Positions 1-5,030 of a stretch of 10,695 nucleotides of DNA are shown piece after piece (within the stretch, counting starts at the first letter, position 1; the number at the start of each line of letters is the position of its first letter). The notes under the pieces were generated by a model. That model saw only the letters and a list, made by a program, of their open reading frames with translations, ran no database searches and had not been told where the DNA came from. Both the position numbers and the translations under genes were made by a program. Origin of the DNA: Willaertia magna (Eukaryota; Heterolobosea; Eutetramitea; Acrasida; Naegleriidae); the NCBI GenBank assembly GCA_902984215.1, contig CADWAF010003797.1, positions 1 through 10,695 on the forward strand, read 5' to 3'.

Positions 1-1232
1 GCATGTACAACACTTGTAAAGTGTGGTGAGATTAGTTCTTCATCATTTTTATTAATTTCCTTCAATTCTAATTTTGGTATTTGATGATTTGATTTAATTA
101 AATTTTCATTTTGTAAATCATATACTTTAAATTCTTTAATTATTTTAGTTTTACAACAACAAGAATAAAATAATGTATTAAAATGTATAGAAATAAAATA
201 AATTATTTCTATAATTGGTATCATTAAAATAAATATATATTTTAAACTTAATGGAATATTTTCAATAGAAATATCTTGAAATCCATAAAAAAATAATAAA
301 ACATGAAAATAAATCATTAAAGATAAAAATAAAATAAATGAAAATAAATAACCAAAATGTTGTATTATATTTATAAAATGACAGTTCCTTTTTAAGGAGA
401 TTACAATATCTATTACAATACAAATAATTGTAAATATTATAAGTAAATAATGTATAATTATAAAAATTAAATAAAAATAATCAAATTTATCAATTCTATT
501 ACAATAACAAGTTGTATAATTATTGTAAAAATTTAAAGGTCCATTTCCATTAAATTTCATAAAAATAGAAGATAAAATACCATAAATAATTATAATACTT
601 TGTAAAAATAAAATTGTAAAAAAAGCAATAATATTTCTATTTTCATAAATCTTTAAATTTTTTTTATCATTTTTATAAATTTTATAAATAAATTGTAATA
701 AAATTCTTACAAAAAATAAATTTAACCAAAAAGAATTTCCAAATGAATAAAATAACCAAATAAAAAAACTTAAACAAAAATTATTTAAATTAAAATTTTG
801 TAAATAATTTACAGTTAATAATTGAAATAAAATTAAACTTCCAATAAACCAAAAAAAAGAACTTAAAATAGAAAAAAAAGATAAATAAGGTAAATTTAAA
901 TTATAAAAATAAATACTTCCATCATATTTTTTAATATTTTCATAATAAGTTGAAATATTGTAAATTCCTTGTTTTTTTAATTTATGTTTAACTGATAATT
1001 CTGTATATTTATTTTTTATTTTATTTTGAAAATGACAAGTGATTAGATAGATATTTAAAATAAATAAAATGAAATAAATAAATAAAATTATAGAAAATAT
1101 TGTAATGTCTTGAACGTAAGGAAATGAAATAAATGTTGAAGTAAAATTTATTTTAATAAATGGTTCTGGTGAGATGGTTATGTTGTTAATGGTGTAGTTA
1201 GAAAGTTGGGATAATGGTATAATGGTTGTCAT
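1..1232 (-). CDS. Seven-transmembrane protein, GPCR-like topology, 3' end off the window
   Basis: Reading the minus strand from the ATG at 1232, the frame stays open for 410 codons to the left edge, so the C terminus is missing. Hydrophobic segments lie at about residues 44-66, 117-140, 152-183, 200-224, 251-280, 293-318 and 331-352, giving seven helices. The N-terminal tail has sequons (NYT 12-14, NIT 17-19, NFT 29-31) and the loop after helix 4 has another (NYT 238-240). The loops after helices 1, 3 and 5 and the post-helix-7 tail are rich in Lys/Arg. By the positive-inside rule this gives an outside N terminus and inside C terminus, as in G-protein-coupled receptors. A CCC cluster (358-360) after helix 7 could be palmitoylated. 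The first inside loop (about 50 aa) is long for a GPCR, and I recognise no family motif. Receptor function is inference; a transporter or other multipass protein remains possible. The ATG follows an A-rich leader and no intron is needed. Confidence 0.75.
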   Translation of the reverse strand, partial: MTTIIPLSQLSNYTINNITISPEPFIKINFTSTFISFPYVQDITIFSIILFIYFILFILNIYLITCHFQNKIKNKYTELSVKHKLKKQGIYNISTYYENIKKYDGSIYFYNLNLPYLSFFSILSSFFWFIGSLILFQLLTVNYLQNFNLNNFCLSFFIWLFYSFGNSFWLNLFFVRILLQFIYKIYKNDKKNLKIYENRNIIAFFTILFLQSIIIIYGILSSIFMKFNGNGPLNFYNNYTTCYCNRIDKFDYFYLIFIIIHYLLIIFTIICIVIDIVISLKRNCHFINIIQHFGYLFSFILFLSLMIYFHVLLFFYGFQDISIENIPLSLKYIFILMIPIIEIIYFISIHFNTLFYSCCCKTKIIKEFKVYDLQNENLIKSNHQIPKLELKEINKNDEELISPHFTSVVH

Positions 1233-1365
1233 TTTGTTTTTTTCAAGGGCTTTGAAGATGTTGGTGTCTTTTTTACTATTTGGTTTTGAAGGATGACATA
1301 CCAGATGACTTTTTTGAAGTCTTTTTTGAGCTTTTCGTTTCCTTATTTTTGTTACCAAGACCAAC

Positions 1366-1369
1366 AAAA
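1366..1369 (-). terminator. RNA polymerase III terminator
   Basis: A TTTT tract on the minus strand begins about 10 nt downstream of the tRNA discriminator base, the usual position and form of a Pol III stop signal. Confidence 0.6.
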
Positions 1370-1378
1370 TTGTTTGAT

Positions 1379-1462
1379 CCGTCTCGGGAGGAATCGAACC
1401 TCCGTCAATGGATGACTCTGTTTTTTTCAAAGTCCACTATGCTACCATTACACCACGAGACG
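1379..1462 (-). tRNA. tRNA-Gln (anticodon UUG) with a 13-nt intron
   Basis: On the minus strand a full cloverleaf folds. The 7-bp acceptor stem CGTCTCG/CGAGACG is perfect. The D arm carries TGGTGTAATGG, which serves as the A box. The anticodon stem is GTGGA/TCCAT with loop CTTTGAA. The T arm is GGAGG-TTCGATT-CCTCC, whose GGTTCGATTCC is a perfect B box. The anticodon TTG (1428-1430) reads CAA glutamine codons, and the D-arm and anticodon-loop sequences are typical of eukaryotic tRNA-Gln. The mature length without CCA is 71 nt once the intron is removed, with G as discriminator base. CCA is not encoded. Confidence 0.93.
1414..1426 (-). other. tRNA-Gln intron (13 nt)
   Basis: The 13 extra bases sit after position 37, one base 3' of the anticodon, which is the canonical site for eukaryotic nuclear tRNA introns. 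The intron contains CAGAG, which can pair with CTTTG of the anticodon loop (four Watson-Crick pairs and one G-U). This is the anticodon-intron helix expected by tRNA splicing endonuclease. Confidence 0.85.
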
Positions 1463-1514
1463 TTCGATTGATGGTGTATCAGTAGTATTTTGGTGGAACT
1501 ATCTGTCATCTTTT

Positions 1515-1520
1515 TTTATT
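1515..1520 (-). terminator. AATAAA polyadenylation signal of the ZIP gene
   Basis: AATAAA on the minus strand lies about 10 nt past the TAA stop, followed by an A-run. The tRNA gene starts only about 50 nt further on, so the 3' UTR must be very short or run into it. Confidence 0.45.
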
Positions 1521-1529
1521 TGGCTTTGT

Positions 1530-2782
1530 TTAACTGAGCCCTACATCCAAGCACATCATAATTAAAAATCCAATGAAAAATGTTAATACACAAATCTTTT
1601 TCATAAGCTCACTAACTCTTTTCTTTCTTATTACTTTATCCCACCAACTCTTTTCACCTGCATTTTCCTCTGATGACATAATCTTACTTACTTGTGATCT
1701 ATACATAAATGGAATCATTTCAGAAACAACTACAAATAACATCATACCACCTGCAAATGATAAAGCAAAAGGTAAAATACTTTTTGATATATAAATTGTT
1801 GTATATCCTAAAATCCCACCAATAGGTTCCATAATTGCTGACATACATCCAAAAATAAAACTTTTTAAAATTCCAGTTCCATTTCCATAAATAGGAAAAG
1901 TAGAAGCAATACCTTCTGGAATATTTTGTATTGAAATACCTAAACTTAATAAAATTGCATTTGATAAACTATTTGCTATTGTTGTTGTTGTTGTATTATT
2001 TGTTGAATCTCCAGCTGCTGCAAATGAAATACCAACAATTAATCCTTCAGGTAAATTGTGTAAAGTCATTGCTAAGAAAATAATCCAATTTTTACGATTT
2101 TGTTCTTTTAATGAATTTTTATGTTGTCTTTCAAAATCTTCCATTTCATCTAAATAGGAATCATTGTCAATTTCTTTTTTTTTATTTTCTTCTTCATTAT
2201 TTTCAACAGGTGTTTGTGGTGTTGTTGTTGTTGTTTCTAGTTCAATATTGTTGTTGTTATTGACAGCATTGGTGTTGGAATGAAATGAAAATTTACGTTT
2301 TTCTAAATATTTTTGTAACCAATCAATAAAACCATCAAAAATCATCATCATTACAATTCCAAATAAAAAACTAAAACTTATTCCAATTAATGAAATAATT
2401 TTTGAATAATTTGTAATAAAGATTTGATAAGCAGGTAAAATTAAACTGAAAAAACTGGCAGCCTAATAATTAATTATAACAATAAAGTATTCAATTAAAA
2501 ACTTACCATCATAACACCTCCTCCAAATGAAATACTTATTGGAAGAAATACATATTGTGTGAAAGTATCTGATTGTTTATTTTTTTTATTAAGACATAGT
2601 GTGAAAAAGATTAGAGCAGCACCAATACAAGTAGTGAACCAATTAAAACATGTAAATAATAAAGTTTGTACTATTGGCGGAACATTTTCATGTAAAAAAG
2701 TATAAAAAGATGAATCTGTTCCATTATTTGTAACATTCACACTTTGAATTATTATGTCACTAAAAAGAATAGAAGAAGTCAT
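1530..2782 (-). CDS. ZIP-family divalent metal transporter (two exons)
   Basis: The exons are 2782-2507 and 2462-1530, joined across a 44-nt GT-AG intron in phase 0, giving 402 aa. The ATG at 2782 is the first in frame. ZIP hallmarks are clear: HNLPEG at 227-232 (metal-binding helix 4), QNIPEG at 271-276 (helix 5), MEPIGG at 303-308, and GGGVMMAASFFSLILPA at about 87-103, which the splice restores. The pattern is closest to the ZIP11/GufA/ZupT type, which moves Zn2+ or related ions into the cytosol. The N terminus carries NVT and NGT sequons. A cytosolic loop (about 145-215) is long, Asn/Thr-rich and acidic, with few histidines, unlike many ZIPs. Substrate and membrane (plasma or internal) cannot be told from sequence. 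The C-terminal end has a final hydrophobic helix. Confidence 0.92.
2463..2506 (-). other. Spliceosomal intron in the ZIP gene (44 nt)
   Basis: The donor is GTAAGT directly after ATGATG, and the acceptor is TATTAG. Removing it joins the GGGVMM end of exon 1 to AASFFSLILPA of exon 2, which rebuilds a conserved ZIP helix in frame. Without splicing the frame closes soon after the donor. Confidence 0.93.
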
Positions 2783-2858
2783 TGATTTTCGGAAATAAAA
2801 AGGGAGTTTTTAAACTGGCTTTAATAATTTTTTTTTAAAATAAATTTAAATAATTAAT

Positions 2859-2886
2859 TTCACGAACAACGCAATACCGTCGTGAA
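2859..2886. repeat. Inverted repeat with GC-richer loop between ZIP and LEA genes
   Basis: TTCACGA (2859-2865) and TCGTGAA (2880-2886) are perfect 7-bp arms around a 14-base loop. The 242-bp gap (2783-3024) is otherwise AT-rich low-complexity sequence. It lies upstream of the ZIP start and downstream of the LEA stop, so it could be a ZIP promoter element. No function is shown. Confidence 0.35.
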
Positions 2887-2972
2887 GATTAGAGTAAAGT
2901 TGAAAGTTTCTAAACCGCACAAAAAATTCCTATTTTGGATGTTTTCTAAAAAAAAATTGTTAAAAAATTTAC

Positions 2973-2978
2973 TTTATT
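2973..2978 (-). terminator. AATAAA polyadenylation signal of the LEA-like gene
   Basis: AATAAA on the minus strand lies about 47 nt beyond the TAA stop, a usual spacing. In AT-rich DNA the hexamer is common, so the support is modest. Confidence 0.4.
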
Positions 2979-3024
2979 TTCAAAACCCACATTTTTTGTC
3001 AACAAGTTAACATGATTAATTTCT

Positions 3025-3942
3025 TTAAGGTTTGGTAGCCTTGTCTTTCCATTCATTTGCTTTATCAACGATGGTATCTTTTACCTCTTTTGCCTTTTCA
3101 GTAAGGTTTGTTGCTGCATCTTTTACAAAATTCTTTGCATCAGTTGCCATATCTTGTAAACTAGAGGTAGCATCAGTTGTTTTATCTTTAATAAAATCCT
3201 TAATATTTGTTGCTTGATCCTTAGATTCATTCTTCATATCATGATACTTGTCCTTTACATCACTCTTCATACTTTGTGCACTATCCTTGACATTATTCTT
3301 TACATCATGATATTTGTCCTTAGCTTCATTCTTTAAATCATAATATTTATCTTTTGCTTCGTTCTTTAAATCTTTGTTATTGTTATCACTAAATTCTTCA
3401 TAAATTTTGTTAACGTATGACTTTGTTTTACCCATCATATTATCTTCTTTACTTGCACTTTGTTTGGCCTTTTCATGAATATTGTTGGCCTTTTCGCTTA
3501 CATTTGAGGCTGTACTCTTAACATCTTGCCACTTGTCTTTAGCACCCTCTTTTGCTTCATACCATTTATCTTTTACATCATTTGATTTCTCATTAATTTC
3601 AGCAGCACCTTCATTCATTATATTTGGCACTTTAGTATTATTTACATTAGAAGGTCCAACACCTAATCCACCCATATCAGCATCTTCACCTGCACCAGTG
3701 AATACTCCTCCCTTTTGTCCTTGATTTTCCTTAATGTATCGATTTAACTTTGCATTTTGTTCTGATGCAATACCAGACTCTACACTAGAATCAAAAATTC
3801 CTGCATTAGTACCTGTTTCTCTAAGGCTTGCTCCAGTTTCGCCACCAATTGGATTTTTGGCACGAAGATAATTTAAAGTCATGTAACACCTTTGTTGATA
3901 TTGGGCAGTTTGGATTAAAGATTTTAAACTTTTCTTCATCAT
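3025..3942 (-). CDS. LEA-like (group 3) protein with 11-mer repeats, possibly mitochondrial
   Basis: This single-exon gene encodes 305 aa. The N terminus (1-30) begins MMKKSLKSLIQTAQYQQR, is basic with hydroxyl residues and almost no acid, and resembles a mitochondrial presequence. Residues 31-115 are Gly-rich and unrecognised. Residues 120-163 and 193-302 are tandem 11-residue units of the type KNEAKDKYYDL, with Lys/Asp/Ala dominating. These are the hallmark of group 3 (LEA_4) late embryogenesis abundant proteins, which are disordered in water and turn into amphipathic helix on drying to protect membranes and enzymes. Four units lie in the first block and ten in the second, separated by a short spacer. 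The protein has one Cys (19) and no membrane helix. A role in cyst or desiccation tolerance is inference from the family; an apolipoprotein-like coiled protein is the alternative. The double Met leaves two possible starts; the outer one is used. Confidence 0.85.
   Translation of the reverse strand: MMKKSLKSLIQTAQYQQRCYMTLNYLRAKNPIGGETGASLRETGTNAGIFDSSVESGIASEQNAKLNRYIKENQGQKGGVFTGAGEDADMGGLGVGPSNVNNTKVPNIMNEGAAEINEKSNDVKDKWYEAKEGAKDKWQDVKSTASNVSEKANNIHEKAKQSASKEDNMMGKTKSYVNKIYEEFSDNNNKDLKNEAKDKYYDLKNEAKDKYHDVKNNVKDSAQSMKSDVKDKYHDMKNESKDQATNIKDFIKDKTTDATSSLQDMATDAKNFVKDAATNLTEKAKEVKDTIVDKANEWKDKATKP
3037..3366 (-). repeat. Ten tandem 33-bp units encoding LEA 11-mers
   Basis: Residues 193-302 divide without a gap into ten 11-residue units. 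The first two, KNEAKDKYYDL and KNEAKDKYHDV, are nearly identical; later ones drift (KSDVKDKYHDM, KNFVKDAATNL, TEKAKEVKDTI). Lys usually opens the unit and Lys-Asp sits at positions 5-6. Confidence 0.88.
3454..3585 (-). repeat. Four upstream LEA-type 11-mer units
   Basis: Residues 120-163 give SNDVKDKWYEA, KEGAKDKWQDV, KSTASNVSEKA and NNIHEKAKQSA. The first two keep the KDKW core of the main array; the last two are degenerate. A 29-residue non-repeat spacer separates this block from the main array. Confidence 0.7.
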
Positions 3943-4000
3943 TTTGATTTCTTGTTAATTTTTTGTGTTTATGTATTCTGTTGGGTTACAATGCCAATCA

Positions 4001-4007
4001 ATTTATA
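4001..4007 (-). promoter_or_regulatory. TATA-like box upstream of the LEA-like gene
   Basis: TATAAAT on the minus strand ends 59 nt upstream of the ATG, with an inverted CCAAT (ATTGG) just downstream. Both are weak evidence in such AT-rich sequence. Confidence 0.3.
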
Positions 4008-4040
4008 GGATTAAGTATTTTAATTTCTTTTGCTTTTTAG

Positions 4041-4085
4041 GTAAGTAATTTTTAAAAATCTAATTTTGTTTTTCTTAATTTTCAG
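4041..4085 (+). other. Candidate orphan spliceosomal intron (45 nt)
   Basis: The sequence runs TAG|GTAAGT at 4041 to a pyrimidine-rich tract and TTTTCAG ending at 4085. Donor, acceptor and length match the confirmed introns in the window (40-47 nt). Splicing would extend an ORF from the ATG at 3971 to only about 33 codons, ending in TGA near 4120. It may instead belong to a 5' UTR or a non-coding RNA divergent from the LEA gene. Confidence 0.4.
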
Positions 4086-4315
4086 TTTTATCTAATTACG
4101 GAAATTATCTTATATGAGTGTATTCTTGAATATAAAAGAAGAATTTTAAATGATTCGTGAGGACCCTCTAATTATGAAAAATTTGCAACTAAAACAATTA
4201 TGTGGCTTATAAAGTAAACTGCTTTGTTTTGTTGATATTTCATGAAAAATAATGTTCTGGTCTTTGTACTATTTGTTTTGTCAAAAGTAAATATTTGTGT
4301 CAACTGAGATTTACT

Positions 4316-4330
4316 TGTTCTTCAAGAACA
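4316..4330. promoter_or_regulatory. 15-bp palindrome with heat-shock-element core
   Basis: TGTTCTT-C-AAGAACA is a perfect palindrome around one base and contains TTCAAGAA, that is TTCnnGAA, the two-unit core bound by heat shock factor. It lies between two divergent genes, about 110 bp before the SAM start and 375 bp before the LEA start. A third HSE unit is not seen. Confidence 0.35.
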
Positions 4331-4356
4331 GGTACTTGAAGGAAAATGTACTAAAG

Positions 4357-4365
4357 TATAAATAA
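4357..4365 (+). promoter_or_regulatory. TATA-like box upstream of the SAM-domain gene
   Basis: TATAAATAA lies 63 nt upstream of the ATG at 4428. A start of transcription about 30 nt downstream would fall near 4390, leaving a normal short leader for the 4428 start but almost none for the alternative ATG at 4394. Confidence 0.35.
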
Positions 4366-4371
4366 TTTCCT

Positions 4372-4473
4372 AATTGTAATGAAAAAAATTGTTATGTTTT
4401 GTTTTTCTTCAATTCGTTCAAGAAAGGATGAGGCTGGTACGTACTCCAAGTAAATAAACTATTCATTACAATT
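4372..4473. repeat. 12-bp perfect inverted repeat around SAM-gene exon 1
   Basis: AATTGTAATGAA (4372-4383) and TTCATTACAATT (4462-4473) are perfect complements separated by 78 nt. The left arm lies in the leader or promoter and the right arm inside intron 1, so pairing in the pre-mRNA would loop out exon 1 with its donor site. It may be chance in AT-rich DNA. Confidence 0.5.
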
Positions 4474-4876
4474 GAGTAAAATAATTGACTAACAAGAATT
4501 AATTACAAATCCTAATCAATTGCCATCTCTTAATCTTGAACTGGAAAGAACTCCTATCAAAAAGTGGAATTCTAAACAACTAATGGATTGGCTAGAAAAG
4601 AAGGGCATTGATAAAACAGCAGTAAAAAGTAAGTAAATTCTCCTTTGTGAATAAATATTTAAATGAAAAATAGTTCTAAGGAAAGAAATATTTGATGGTT
4701 ATTCTATTATTACAACTTCTGTTGAAGAATTGGAACTTCTCGGGATTAATAAAAGTACTGCTGAAAAAATAGTTGGGGATATAAAGCAGTTAAATGACAA
4801 TCAAGCAATATTGAAAACAAGTTCAGATGCAATAAATTTACCAAAAACCCCTATTAAATCTACCACTTTCCTCTAA
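4428..4876 (+). CDS. Small SAM-domain protein, three exons, 118 aa
   Basis: No exon is long, so this gene is easily missed. The exons are 4428-4449, 4497-4628 and 4674-4876, with introns of 47 and 45 nt. The joined frame is open and ends in TAA. Residues 31-91 match a sterile alpha motif: the opening W31, KQLMDWLEKKGI for helices 1-2, then IFDGYSIITTSVEELELLGI, and the final helix KSTAEKIVGDIKQL. SAM domains pair with other SAM domains or bind RNA or lipid; the partner is unknown. Short TP motifs flank it (RTP 5-7, RTPIK 25-29, KTPIK 109-113) and might be phosphorylation or docking sites. The tail ends TTFL. Exon 1 is the weak part: an alternative uses ATG 4394 with donor GTACGT at 4437, also in frame, but needs a 60-nt intron outside the local range. 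It sits head-to-tail 154 bp before the ULK4-like gene. Confidence 0.78.
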
Positions 4877-4969
4877 TAATTAAATTACTTCTCATCCTTA
4901 TATCTGATGAAGTGAATAATATTATTTATCTGTAGAAATGAATTACCACTTTTTAAGCTTTGTGTAAAT

Positions 4970-4975
4970 AATAAA
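4970..4975 (+). terminator. AATAAA polyadenylation signal of the SAM-domain gene
   Basis: AATAAA lies about 94 nt after the TAA stop and 24 bp before the E2F-like site of the next gene, which leaves very little room between the two transcription units. Confidence 0.4.
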
Positions 4976-4998
4976 CATTTTTTAGTCTATTAGTAAAA

Positions 4999-5008
4999 TT
5001 TGGCGCCA
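4999..5008. promoter_or_regulatory. E2F-like site upstream of the ULK4-like gene
   Basis: TTTGGCGCCA matches the E2F/DP consensus TTTSSCGC exactly and stands out as a GC patch in AT-rich DNA. It ends 22 bp before the ATG at 5031. E2F sites usually drive cell-cycle genes, so the kinase may be expressed by cell-cycle stage; that is inference. Confidence 0.4.
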
Positions 5009-5030
5009 CCCCTCAAATTCATACAAAAAA

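Larger units (their letters stand above)
3943..4427. other. Intergenic gap between the divergent LEA-like and SAM-domain genes
   Basis: No protein gene of convincing length is seen here on either strand. It must hold both promoters. Contents listed separately are a TATA-like box for the LEA gene, an intron-like GTAAGT...TTTTCAG element, a 15-bp palindrome, a TATA-like box for the SAM gene and one arm of an inverted repeat. The stretch 4086-4310 shows nothing I can name. Confidence 0.6.

Noticed and set aside
1280..1471. Plus-strand 63-codon frame over the tRNA
   Set aside because: It is antisense to the tRNA-Gln gene and its flank; the cloverleaf fully explains the sequence.
3037..3366. CRISPR-like or satellite array
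   Set aside because: The 33-bp periodicity is fully explained by 11-codon LEA units within an open frame; there are no unique spacers.
3032..3724. Plus-strand Ser/Phe-rich frames opposite the LEA-like gene
   Set aside because: They are antisense shadows of the 33-bp Lys/Asp repeat units, with no motif of their own.
4145..4310. Possible C/D-box small nucleolar RNA (ATGAT-like and CTGA strings)
   Set aside because: The C box is imperfect and the spacing of about 160 nt is too long; no terminal stem.
4394..4436. Alternative first exon of the SAM gene from ATG 4394 with donor GTACGT
   Set aside because: It is in frame, but needs a 60-nt intron outside the 40-47 nt local range and leaves almost no leader after the TATA-like box. 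Not excluded.
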